DNA of 6,807 nucleotides from an uncultured Prevotella sp. (GTDB taxonomy: Bacteria > Bacteroidota > Bacteroidia > Bacteroidales > Bacteroidaceae). This document shows positions 1 to 6,143 of this stretch, piece by piece. The stretch is taken from the NCBI GenBank assembly GCA_937880835.1, contig CALGRN010000135.1, forward strand, positions 1 to 6,807, given 5' to 3'. The notes beneath the pieces are model-generated. The model had not been told where the DNA came from, searched no databases, and saw only the letters and a program-made list of their open reading frames with translations. Every line of letters begins with the position of its first letter. The stretch's first letter is position 1. Position numbers and translations under genes: made by a program.

Positions 1-1709
1 GTTTTGAGAACAGAAAGATTAGCGGGTGTGATTTCGACTTTTTCAGCGAGTTCATGCTTATGAGTGTAGCGTCTGTCGGTGCATTTATAATAGGAGAATA
101 TCCCGAAGGAGTTGCAGTTATGCTTTTCTACTGTATCGGCGAGGCTTTACAAGATATGGCAGTGGGCAAGGCGAGAAACAATATCAAGAGTCTCATAGCA
201 TTCTTTCCCGACAAGGCAAGCGTTGTAAAGGATGATGTTACGATAGAAATGAAGCCGTCGGACGTTAAGATCGGAGATATAATAGAGGTGAAACCGGGCG
301 AGCGGGTTGCATTGGATGGTGTACTCGTTTCTGCAAACGCACACTTCAATACCGCTGCTCTGACGGGAGAGAGCATGCCGAAAATGATTGAAAAAGGTGG
401 CGAAGTGTTAGCCGGAATGATTTCTACCGACAGTGTTGTTCGTCTTCGTGTCATCAGAACGGAAAAGGAAAGTGCGGTCATGCGCATAATGAATATGGTG
501 AGCGAGGCAGCGGAACGCAAATCGCCGACAGAACTTTTCATACGCAAGTTCTCGCATGTCTATACGCCGATTGTGTTCGTTCTTGCTCTGCTTACAATCA
601 TTTTGCCTTTTATTTACAGTCTGATGAACAGCAACTTCGACTATGTTTTCAGTCAATGGTTTTATCGAGGACTCATATTTCTTGTTATTTCATGCCCCTG
701 CGCACTCGTAATCAGCATTCCGCTGAGTTATTTCGGAGGCGTAGGAGCAGCATCAAAGCGCGGCATTCTGTTCAAAGGCAGCAACTATCTCGATGCGGTT
801 ACGAAGCTTGATACCGTTGTTTTCGACAAAACAGGCACGCTTACTACCGGCGAGTTTGCCGTTCAGAATACTGTTGGACTTACGGAAGACGAATGCCATA
901 CGGTTGCAGCAATAGAGCAGTCGAGCAATCATCCCATAGCAAAAGCCATTGTGCGCAAATGGGATGGCAACGGTGTTGCAATACAACCGCACGACATAAA
1001 GGATATTGCAGGCTACGGACTGACGGCAGAGGTAAGCGGAGAAGAATGGATAGTAGGTACATTAAGGCTTATGAAAAAGCGAAACATTGAATATCCGAAT
1101 GAGCTTGACGATATTCGGGAAACTATCGTTGCATGTGCGAGAAACGCCCGCTTTGTCGGCTATATGCTATGTGCCGACACGAAAAAGGATGATGCCGAAG
1201 AAGCCGTAGAACTTCTCAGGAGAAACAACATTGGCAGAATAGAAATTCTTTCGGGCGACAAGCAAACCATAGTAGATAAGATTGCGAAAGAGCTTAAAGT
1301 GGATAACGGATACGGAGACCTGCTGCCCGACGATAAAGTTACGCATATAGAGAAGCTCAGAAGCGAAGGTCGCAACATCGCGTTCGTAGGCGACGGCATA
1401 AACGATGCGCCGGTGTTGGCTCTCAGCAACGTAGGTATTGCAATGGGAGGATTGGGAAGTGAGATAGCAATAGAAACCGCAGACGTAGTGATACAAACAG
1501 ACCGACCTTCGAAAGTGGCAGATGCGATAGCCTTAGGACGAAGAACACGCAGCATAGTTTATCAGAACATAACGTTTGCAATAGGTGTAAAGGTTCTGAT
1601 AATGATACTCGGAACATTAGGCGCAGCCAACCTCTGGGCTGCTGTTTTCGCAGATGTGGGAGTGGCGTTGCTTGCCATTCTTAATGCCACAAGAAGCTAT
1701 TACAGATGA
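1..1709 (+). CDS. Heavy-metal P1B-type ATPase (Zn/Cd/Pb export type), 5' end missing
   Basis: Inner-membrane pump that uses ATP to export soft divalent metals. The frame is open from base 3, so 17 residues precede the first ATG (base 54) and the true start lies upstream; 568 residues are visible. Motifs in order: TGES actuator loop (363-374), CPC metal site in a membrane helix (693-701), DKTGT phosphorylation loop with the aspartate at 825-827, SNHP nucleotide-binding histidine-proline (cat at 930-932), GDGINDAP hinge (1389 onward). The last membrane segments show Asn (1566), seven residues, Lys (1590), and a later Asp-x-Gly (Asp at 1653), which in this family is the P1B-2 signature for Zn2+/Cd2+/Pb2+ rather than Cu+. 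Missing are the first membrane helices and any N-terminal metal-binding domain. It is convergent with the rubredoxin operon. Relatives are called zntA or cadA; the exact metal cannot be decided here. Confidence 0.96.
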   Translation, partial: FENRKISGCDFDFFSEFMLMSVASVGAFIIGEYPEGVAVMLFYCIGEALQDMAVGKARNNIKSLIAFFPDKASVVKDDVTIEMKPSDVKIGDIIEVKPGERVALDGVLVSANAHFNTAALTGESMPKMIEKGGEVLAGMISTDSVVRLRVIRTEKESAVMRIMNMVSEAAERKSPTELFIRKFSHVYTPIVFVLALLTIILPFIYSLMNSNFDYVFSQWFYRGLIFLVISCPCALVISIPLSYFGGVGAASKRGILFKGSNYLDAVTKLDTVVFDKTGTLTTGEFAVQNTVGLTEDECHTVAAIEQSSNHPIAKAIVRKWDGNGVAIQPHDIKDIAGYGLTAEVSGEEWIVGTLRLMKKRNIEYPNELDDIRETIVACARNARFVGYMLCADTKKDDAEEAVELLRRNNIGRIEILSGDKQTIVDKIAKELKVDNGYGDLLPDDKVTHIEKLRSEGRNIAFVGDGINDAPVLALSNVGIAMGGLGSEIAIETADVVIQTDRPSKVADAIALGRRTRSIVYQNITFAIGVKVLIMILGTLGAANLWAAVFADVGVALLAILNATRSYYR

Positions 1710-1744
1710 CGAAGCACACATTGCGAGGACACGAATAAAAACAA

Positions 1745-1798
1745 AAAAGGCATTGAACGTTCGGAAATACGATTTATTTCCTGTGTTCAATGCCTTTT
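1745..1798. terminator. Bidirectional hairpin terminator between convergent genes
   Basis: A perfect 14-bp inverted repeat, AAAAGGCATTGAAC (1745-1758) and GTTCAATGCCTTTT (1785-1798), encloses a second 7-bp pair, GGAAATA (1763-1769) and TATTTCC (1775-1781), with a 5-nt loop. The arms start with an A-run and end with a T-run, so the transcript carries a U-rich tail in either direction. It lies 35 bases after the ATPase stop and 17 bases after the rubredoxin stop, which suits a shared terminator. Confidence 0.85.
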
Positions 1799-1815
1799 AT
1801 TTTATTATTCTTTTC

Positions 1816-1980
1816 TTATTCTTCTACCAAAGAAAAGTCGTCTTTTCCTACTCCGCAGAGAGGGCATACCCAATCTTCAGGAATATCTTCGAATGCTGTT
1901 CCGGGTTCAATACCGCCATCCGGATCACCTATTGCAGGATCGTAAACGTATCCGCAAACATCACATACATACTTTTTCAT
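1816..1980 (-). CDS. Rubredoxin, 54 aa
   Basis: Small cytoplasmic electron carrier with one iron held by four cysteines. It reads MKKYVCDVCGYVYDP at the start and EDWVCPLCGVGKDDF near the end, giving the two CxxCG knuckles at Cys6/Cys9 and Cys39/Cys42; the conserved aromatic residues (Tyr4, Tyr11, Tyr13, Trp37) are present. Fifty-four residues is the normal size for the family, so the ATG at 1980 is chosen although the frame stays open far upstream into the glycosyltransferase gene. It is the last gene of the minus-strand operon, 47 bases after the glycosyltransferase stop, with an A-rich leader containing AAGAGA before the start and no promoter match that I could see. In anaerobes rubredoxins often donate electrons to oxygen- or peroxide-reducing enzymes, but no such partner gene is in the window. 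Confidence 0.97.
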   Translation of the reverse strand: MKKYVCDVCGYVYDPAIGDPDGGIEPGTAFEDIPEDWVCPLCGVGKDDFSLVEE

Positions 1981-2027
1981 GTTTTCTCTTGTTTTAAAAT
2001 TAATAATGTTTATATTAAACTCTATTC

Positions 2028-3074
2028 TTATTTTAAGATTTGTTCCACCCTTTCTACTATTGTTTCGGGCTTTATTTCGTTCAGACATGCATAGTCTCCG
2101 CGCATGCAAGGCTTCTTTCCGTAGATGCTGCAAGGGCGGCATGGCATGTCTGTCTGCACCGCATTTTCCTCTTTCTGATGCCATCCCATGAACCCGGCAT
2201 AAGGATGTGTAGCCCCCCAAATGCTCACTACGGGAGTATCAACAAGTGATGCGAGGTGCATGTTGGCACTGTCCATTGACACCATTACATCAAGATGGCT
2301 CATCAGTATAAGTTCCTCTCCTATGCCGTTAAGCGCAGACGAGGCGTTGATACATTGCTCGTATTTCTCCGTCCAAGCATTCATTATTGCCATTTCTCTA
2401 TCTCCTCCGCCGAAAAGAAAGATGCGACAACTGGGATGTTTCATAACCAAAGCTTCCACAACTTGTTCCATTTTATCAGCAGGATATATTTTTCCTTTGT
2501 GCGCTGCAAACGGAGCTATGCCTATCCATTGCTGAAACGATTTCTTATCGCCTATCGTATCGGGCAGCAGGCGCAGGTTTCCTCCGCTTTCGGGGAATAT
2601 CGAACGGAAATCCAAATTTATCGGATAACCTAATTTTTCAAGCACATCGGCGTAGTTGCTGAATGACGTCGGCTGTCGTTCCATGCGCTTATCCGAGTCT
2701 GATGTCAATCTGCGTTTGCCCGAACGGTGCTTGTTTATGTGAGCCACACGATAGCCGTTGACATTAAACCGCATGCGAAGAAACTCTGAACGGAGCACAT
2801 CGTGGAAGTCGGCAACGGCAGTAAACTGCTTTGCTGCAAGCCTTCTGTACAGCTTGTTCATGCCCCTTATGCCCTTATACTCTGTGCTTATGTCGGCTTC
2901 CATGAAGCCTATATTGGGCGCAAGCCCCTCGAAAAACGTTCTCGCAAAACCCTTGCTCAACACCGTTACGCGTACGTTTGGATATTGTTTCGCAAGCGAA
3001 TATACCACAGGAACAGCCATTGCCACGTCGCCTATGGCTGAAAACCTCATTATGAGTATATGTTCTGTCTTCAC
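2028..3074 (-). CDS. Glycosyltransferase family 9 (ADP-heptose:LPS heptosyltransferase-like), 348 aa
   Basis: Predicted cytoplasmic or membrane-associated enzyme that adds a sugar, probably heptose, to the lipopolysaccharide core. The N-terminal Rossmann half begins ILIMRFSAIGDVAMAVPVV (residues 6-24), typical of the family; residues 90-100 carry the DFHDVLRSEFL block. The C-terminal nucleotide-sugar half has a GIAPFAAHKGK strand-loop (185-195), FLFGGGDRE (219-227) and the family signature DSANMHLASL with VVSIWGATHP (268-291). Near the end are four cysteines (312, 315, 323, 330) in CRPC...C...C spacing. The start is GTG at 3074-3072: TAA lies two codons upstream in this frame, and the only nearby ATG (codon 9) would cut into the first beta strand. 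GTG overlaps the TGA of the DUF4254 gene as GTGA, which suggests translational coupling. The sugar and acceptor are not determined by the sequence. Confidence 0.93.
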   Translation of the reverse strand: MKTEHILIMRFSAIGDVAMAVPVVYSLAKQYPNVRVTVLSKGFARTFFEGLAPNIGFMEADISTEYKGIRGMNKLYRRLAAKQFTAVADFHDVLRSEFLRMRFNVNGYRVAHINKHRSGKRRLTSDSDKRMERQPTSFSNYADVLEKLGYPINLDFRSIFPESGGNLRLLPDTIGDKKSFQQWIGIAPFAAHKGKIYPADKMEQVVEALVMKHPSCRIFLFGGGDREMAIMNAWTEKYEQCINASSALNGIGEELILMSHLDVMVSMDSANMHLASLVDTPVVSIWGATHPYAGFMGWHQKEENAVQTDMPCRPCSIYGKKPCMRGDYACLNEIKPETIVERVEQILK

Positions 3075-3673
3075 TTCTTATATAAGACAGGATTTGTAGA
3101 AGGGTCGTTGTACATCTTCATCTGATGATAAACCTTCATGTATTTCCTTCCTGCTTCTATGTCTTCTATCAACTGCTCGATCGCCGTACTTAAATCTTTC
3201 TGTTGTTCGAGAAGCACATTCAGTTTCTCTCTGCATTTCTCACGATGCTCGTCGGAAGCATCCGGGCGTTCGGCTTGCTCTCTCATGTGATATATTTTCA
3301 ATGCAAGTATCGACAAACGGTCTATCGCCCATGCCGGACTTTCTGTGTTTATGCGTGCATCCGGCAGCACATTCACGTCAGAATACTTATGTCTGAAATA
3401 CGCATCTATCTGCTCTACGAGATCGGTTCTGTCCTGATTACTTCTGTCTATGCGTCTTTTCAGCGACAGAGCTTCAACGGGATCGATGTGCGGATCGCGT
3501 ATAATATCCTCGAAATGCCACTGAACAGTGTCAATCCAGCATTTAAGATATATGCGGTTTTCTATTGTGTCGCGGTTGTATGGGTTTATTATCGGCGTGT
3601 CAATATCATCCTTTATATGATAATCTTTTATTGCCTGATTGAAGATATTGTTAAATTGTTCAGTCAATGACAT
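3071..3673 (-). CDS. DUF4254 family protein, 200 aa
   Basis: Member of a Bacteroidota family of unknown function that I recall being found next to family 9 glycosyltransferases, as here. The protein is soluble with no signal peptide or membrane helix. Recognisable blocks are YLKCWIDTVQWHFEDIIRDP (42-61) and SPAWAIDRLSILALKIYHM (112-130), followed by a charged helical stretch (about 143-185) that could form a coiled coil. The ATG at 3673 is chosen because a consensus promoter lies just upstream at 3732-3702, which would put the transcript start near 3695. The frame remains open to 3910, but that part would lie upstream of the promoter and does not resemble the family. First gene of the operon; its stop overlaps the next start by four bases. 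A role in surface glycan assembly is inferred only from position. Confidence 0.92.
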   Translation of the reverse strand: MSLTEQFNNIFNQAIKDYHIKDDIDTPIINPYNRDTIENRIYLKCWIDTVQWHFEDIIRDPHIDPVEALSLKRRIDRSNQDRTDLVEQIDAYFRHKYSDVNVLPDARINTESPAWAIDRLSILALKIYHMREQAERPDASDEHREKCREKLNVLLEQQKDLSTAIEQLIEDIEAGRKYMKVYHQMKMYNDPSTNPVLYKK

Positions 3674-3701
3674 TTGCAAATTCTTTTGTTTATTAATTAT
3701 G

Positions 3702-3732
3702 CAAAAATAATCTTTTATTTTCAAATAACAAA
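3702..3732 (-). promoter_or_regulatory. Bacteroidota-type promoter for the DUF4254-GT9-rubredoxin operon
   Basis: On the minus strand TTTG (3732-3729) is followed by exactly 19 bases and TATTTTTG (3709-3702), a full match to the Bacteroidota primary promoter pattern TTTG / TAnnTTTG. The 7-mer end lies 28 bases before the ATG at 3673, leaving an untranslated leader of about 20 nt. Confidence 0.75.
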
Positions 3733-3883
3733 AAAAAATAAAGTTTTTGGAGAAAATAACAGAAAAGTCGGACTTCAAGCATTGCCTTACCATACATTGC
3801 AAACAAGCAGAATGCGGCATGATGAATCTCATGTTGTTGTATTGAAATATCAAATACGATTTGCAGGTATGTTGTTGTCGAAA

Positions 3884-3971
3884 TGCAAAAGCTATTGTTT
3901 TGCACTGCAAAAGTTATCCTTTTGCACGGTGAAAGCTATTGTTTTGGAATACAAAACAATAACTTTTGAAA
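3884..3971. repeat. Four contiguous 22-nt imperfect repeats, the last inverted
   Basis: Units at 3884-3905, 3906-3927, 3928-3949 and 3950-3971 follow without a gap. Units 1 and 2 read TGCAAAAG(C/T)TAT..TTTTGCAC and are near-palindromes (GCAAAAG / CTTTTGC perfect in unit 2). Unit 3 matches the core AAAGCTATTGTTTTG; unit 4 is the same core on the other strand. Units 3 and 4 therefore form a 15-bp stem with one mismatch (3932-3946 with 3952-3966) and a 5-nt loop. No T-run follows, so it is not a standard terminator. It may belong to an interspersed intergenic family in Prevotella, which I half remember and cannot confirm here. Confidence 0.7.
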
Positions 3972-4115
3972 ACCGTTTTATATACCGTTGACTTTCAACA
4001 ATATAGCGTGAGTTGTGCGAATTATGTCCGATGTTTGTCTGAAAGCAATAATCATACACGCACATTATTGTAAATGCAGACACAAAAGGATATGCGGACA
4101 CACACAGAAAGAAAC

Positions 4116-4181
4116 GGACAGACAGAGCGTCTGTACCTGCAACGAGCAATCAGAGTGTAGGGACAGACCACGTGTCTGTAC
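4116..4181. repeat. Pair of REP-like palindromes GGACAGAC-N5-GTCTGTAC
   Basis: Two copies, 4116-4136 and 4161-4181, are identical in both 8-base flanks and differ only in the 5-base centre (AGAGC and CACGT). Each flank pair holds the inverted repeat ACAGAC/GTCTGT. Start-to-start distance is 45 bases. The shape, paired short palindromes in a spacer, is that of repetitive extragenic palindromic elements. No transposase or terminal repeats are visible nearby. Confidence 0.6.
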
Positions 4182-4345
4182 GAAATTATATTGTGAATAT
4201 TATATCCTTACAGTCATAAATCCGAATAAATAATGACTATTATTAATTATCCTTTTGTATAGATTGATTGCATGTATTGCTTGAACGGTTACATTTAAAT
4301 CTGTCGAACGAATTTCGCAGAACCTGCAAAATAATATAACCTTAT

Positions 4346-4891
4346 TTATATTGATGCATTTCCGGCTTCGCTGCGCATACATTTAAGAAACTCATACAAT
4401 GCCTGTCTTATTGAGCGAAGACCGAAATGCTCCGTCTTTATATCGTCCAACGACATCCATTCTATGTCGGCTTCATCGTCCATAGCTTTGGCATTATCGG
4501 CGTTTTTGGCTTCACAAAGATAGAAATGGTCAAGCGTATGCACGTCTATTCCTGAATATCTGTATACATTGGGAAGCGTAAAAAGAAACTTGGCATTGCT
4601 TATTTCAAGTCCAGTTTCTTCCTTAACCTCTCTCCTTATGCCTTCTTCTGCCGTCTCTCCTATATCGCAAAATCCTCCCGGAAGGTCGAGCATGCCCTTT
4701 GCCGGCTCTACTCTTCTGTGCATTACGAGCAACTCTCCTTTCGTGTTGAGAATGAAAGCAGCAGTCGCCGCGCTTGCATTCATGAAGTATTCGAAACCGC
4801 AGTTATCGCATTTTTTGCTCTTTTCGCTTCTAATCTCGAAATGAGAACTGCCGCAAACGGGGCAGTATCTGAACTTTTCCAATACGTGCAT
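4346..4891 (-). CDS. Nudix hydrolase with N-terminal zinc ribbon, 181 aa
   Basis: Predicted cytoplasmic hydrolase of a nucleoside diphosphate linked to another group. A zinc ribbon comes first (CPVC at Cys10/Cys13, CDNC at Cys28/Cys31, ending GFEYFMNAS), then the Nudix fold. The Nudix box is complete at residues 73-95: G-x5-E-x7-RE-V-x-EE-x-G-L, with the metal-binding glutamates of REVKEE intact, preceded by MLDLPGGF. This layout resembles the NudC/NADH-pyrophosphatase type of zinc-ribbon Nudix proteins, but the protein is much shorter than NudC and I do not see the NudC SQPWPFPxS motif, so the substrate is unknown. The ATG at 4891 is preferred because relatives start close to the LEKF-x-YCPVCG block. 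ATGs at 4906 and 4912 are possible; a start at TTG 4954 is unlikely. It is transcribed alone, divergently from the alpha/beta hydrolase. Confidence 0.92.
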   Translation of the reverse strand: MHVLEKFRYCPVCGSSHFEIRSEKSKKCDNCGFEYFMNASAATAAFILNTKGELLVMHRRVEPAKGMLDLPGGFCDIGETAEEGIRREVKEETGLEISNAKFLFTLPNVYRYSGIDVHTLDHFYLCEAKNADNAKAMDDEADIEWMSLDDIKTEHFGLRSIRQALYEFLKCMRSEAGNASI

Positions 4892-4921
4892 AACAATAAA
4901 ATTCATAAACATTGCCGATAT

Positions 4922-4955
4922 TAAAAATAGTTTATATGCGGCATCCTTATCCAAA
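4922..4955 (-). promoter_or_regulatory. Possible Nudix gene promoter
   Basis: On the minus strand TTTG (4955-4952) is followed after 22 bases by TATTTTTA (4929-4922), one base off TAnnTTTG and with slightly long spacing. It would place the transcript start near 4915, which favours the downstream ATG at 4891 over those at 4906 and 4912. Confidence 0.35.
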
Positions 4956-4959
4956 CAGA

Positions 4960-4991
4960 CTGCAATATTACAAAAAAAATCGCTATCTTTG
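4960..4991 (+). promoter_or_regulatory. Bacteroidota-type promoter for the alpha/beta hydrolase
   Basis: TATCTTTG (4984-4991) is an exact TAnnTTTG match. A partial upstream element (CTG, 4960-4962) lies 21 bases before it. The transcript would start near 4998, giving a leader of about 35 nt that is A-rich and lacks a Shine-Dalgarno sequence, as is common in this phylum. Confidence 0.65.
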
Positions 4992-5032
4992 CATCATATA
5001 AACAGAATAATTATAAAAATAAAGACAAATAA

Positions 5033-5857
5033 ATGAAGAAAATAAAGATTATCATCACACTTGTATTAACGGCTGTTGCAGTTGTTGCATCGGCTCAACG
5101 GACATTCGATTTGCAGCTGTGGGCAGGCAGGACGCCAAATGACAACGGCGACATAAGAGACACGGCGAAAGTAAGAGTGTTTCTGCCAAACGAGAAAACA
5201 GCCACCGGACGCGCAGTTGTTATATGTCCGGGTGGTGGATATGAGACTTTGTCAATGGATAAAGAAGGATACGACTGGGCATCTTTTTTCAACAATATGG
5301 GCATCGCCGCAATAGTGTTGAAATACAGAATGCCGCACGGCGAGTATCAAGTTCCGGTGTCGGATGCAGAGGCTGCCATCAGATTAGTACGCGCAAATGC
5401 GCGCAACTGGCACATAAAGCTCAACGAAGTGGGTATAATGGGCTTTTCGGCAGGAGGACATCTGGCATCTGTAATAGCAACAAGCGCGCGCGGAGATGCT
5501 AAGCCTGATTTCCAAATACTGTTCTACCCGGTCATCACAATGATGCCCGACTTCACTCATAAAGGTACGCACGACAACTTCTTAGGCAAAAATGCGAGCA
5601 AGAAAAGAGAACATGAGTACAGTTCAGATATACAGGTTTCGCGCGTCACACCACGCGCATTCATTGCTCTAAGCGATGATGATCACGTGGTTGCGCCTGC
5701 AAACGGCTTCAATTATTATCTCGAATTGTATCGTCATGACGTGCCTGCCACGCTGCACATATATCCCGACGGCGGTCACGGTTGGGGCATAGGGCGCGAA
5801 TTTAAGTATTCTATTGAAATGCAGATGGAGCTGAAAGCATGGCTTAACAGCTTCTGA
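5033..5857 (+). CDS. Secreted alpha/beta hydrolase (esterase/acetyl-xylan-esterase-like), 274 aa
   Basis: Predicted exported serine esterase. Residues 1-21 form a signal peptide (KK, hydrophobic core ITLVLTAVAVV, then ASA before Gln22); there is no lipobox cysteine, so it is periplasmic or released rather than a lipoprotein. The fold markers are in order: CPGGGYE oxyanion loop (65-71), VLKYRMPHG (95-103), the nucleophile elbow GFSAGGHLA with Ser139, LSDDDHVV carrying the likely catalytic aspartate (216 or 217), and DGGHGWG with His249. The length is normal for the single-domain family. Relatives in Bacteroidota include carbohydrate esterases that deacetylate or deferuloylate plant glycans; no other glycan-use genes are nearby, so the substrate is open. 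It has its own promoter and terminator and appears to be a single-gene unit. Confidence 0.92.
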   Translation: MKKIKIIITLVLTAVAVVASAQRTFDLQLWAGRTPNDNGDIRDTAKVRVFLPNEKTATGRAVVICPGGGYETLSMDKEGYDWASFFNNMGIAAIVLKYRMPHGEYQVPVSDAEAAIRLVRANARNWHIKLNEVGIMGFSAGGHLASVIATSARGDAKPDFQILFYPVITMMPDFTHKGTHDNFLGKNASKKREHEYSSDIQVSRVTPRAFIALSDDDHVVAPANGFNYYLELYRHDVPATLHIYPDGGHGWGIGREFKYSIEMQMELKAWLNSF

Positions 5858-5877
5858 AAGCGTTACGAAACTATATC

Positions 5878-5926
5878 AATCTCTGCTGCAAAGCATATTT
5901 GTGTTTTGCAGCAGAGATTGTTTTTT
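5878..5926 (+). terminator. Intrinsic terminator of the alpha/beta hydrolase
   Basis: A perfect 15-bp inverted repeat, AATCTCTGCTGCAAA (5878-5892) and TTTGCAGCAGAGATT (5905-5919), with a 12-nt loop, is followed by GTTTTTT (5920-5926). It lies 20 bases after the stop codon. The U-run is only on the plus-strand side. Confidence 0.9.
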
Positions 5927-6002
5927 ATGCATATCGGAATATATAACGGTTAAAGAATAAAGTGTTTCCGAAACCACAAATAAATATCATTAATAAGACA
6001 AA

Positions 6003-6022
6003 ATGACACAAATAACTGTCAT
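6003..6022. promoter_or_regulatory. Inverted repeat ATGACA-N8-TGTCAT, possible activator site
   Basis: A perfect 6-bp inverted repeat lies 20 bases upstream of the sigma-54-like element, with a further half-site-like ATGTCG at 6024-6029. A dyad of this size is typical of a dimeric regulator's operator. That it is bound by an activator of the hsp20 promoter is inference from position alone. Confidence 0.35.
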
Positions 6023-6040
6023 AATGTCGCGTTTTCCGGT

Positions 6041-6057
6041 TTGGTATATAGCTTGCG
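6041..6057 (+). promoter_or_regulatory. Sigma-54-like -24/-12 promoter of the hsp20 gene
   Basis: TTGGTATATAGCTTGCG has GG at 6043-6044 and GC at 6055-6056 separated by exactly ten bases, the invariant spacing of RpoN promoters, and keeps the TTGG and TTGC blocks. The middle differs from the consensus TGGCACG. No TAnnTTTG element fits in this leader. The predicted transcript start is near 6068, giving an untranslated leader of about 75 nt. Confidence 0.5.
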
Positions 6058-6072
6058 TAATGGTTATCGAAC

Positions 6073-6096
6073 GCAGAAGCGAAAGCGGAAGCGTAA
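6073..6096 (+). repeat. Four hexamer repeats in the hsp20 leader
   Basis: GCAGAA, GCGAAA, GCGGAA and GCGTAA follow one another with a strict 6-base period (pattern GCNNAA). The tract lies just after the predicted transcript start. It is short and could be chance purine-rich sequence. Confidence 0.4.
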
Positions 6097-6130
6097 GAAA
6101 ACAAACATAATAGTATAAAAATAAAAAGAT

Positions 6131-6135
6131 GGAGG
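6131..6135 (+). promoter_or_regulatory. Shine-Dalgarno GGAGG that sets the hsp20 start
   Basis: GGAGG ends 8 bases before the ATG at 6144. It also lies inside the codons that follow an upstream in-frame ATG (6129), so that ATG is probably not used. Strong Shine-Dalgarno sequences are uncommon in this phylum and none of the other genes here has one. Confidence 0.7.
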
Positions 6136-6143
6136 ATTTAGTT

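Larger units (their letters stand above)
3733..4345. other. Gene-poor spacer with repeats, no convincing CDS
   Basis: This 613-base stretch lies between the 3' end of the Nudix gene and the promoter of the DUF4254 operon. It is AT-rich and the short open frames on either strand resemble no protein and lack promoter or ribosome-binding support. It contains the 22-nt repeat array (3884-3971), a short inverted repeat GTTGA/TCAAC around 3988-4000, a 7-bp AT inverted repeat CAATAAT (4046-4052) / ATTATTG (4064-4070), GACACA-rich low-complexity sequence (about 4076-4110), and the paired GGACAGAC/GTCTGTAC elements (4116-4181). I see nothing definite in 3740-3880 or 4185-4310. Confidence 0.6.

Noticed and set aside
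1654..2094. Plus-strand frame of 146 residues after the ATPase
   Set aside because: It runs through the terminator hairpin and antisense to rubredoxin, and resembles no protein.
1981..2220. N-terminal extension of the rubredoxin frame to 134 residues
   Set aside because: The extra 80 residues overlap the end of the glycosyltransferase gene in another frame, and rubredoxin is complete at 54 residues from the ATG at 1980.
3674..3910. N-terminal extension of the DUF4254 frame to 279 residues
   Set aside because: A consensus promoter lies at 3732-3702 and the extension is low-complexity, runs into the 22-nt repeats and does not resemble the family.
3884..3971. CRISPR array
   Set aside because: The 22-nt units follow without spacers, are imperfect, the last is inverted, and no cas gene is present.
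3674..4233. Plus-strand frames 3674-3991 and 4015-4233
   Set aside because: Their predicted proteins are translations of AT-rich repeats, with no family resemblance and no promoter or ribosome-binding support.
4312..4332. Hairpin ATTTCGCAG/CTGCAAAAT as the Nudix terminator
   Set aside because: A 9-bp stem with one wobble is present 14 bases after the stop, but no U-run follows on the minus strand; a terminator for this gene is not clear.
4892..4954. Nudix start at TTG 4954 giving 202 residues
   Set aside because: It needs a rare start codon and would place the possible promoter inside the gene; the added residues are hydrophobic and not seen in the family.
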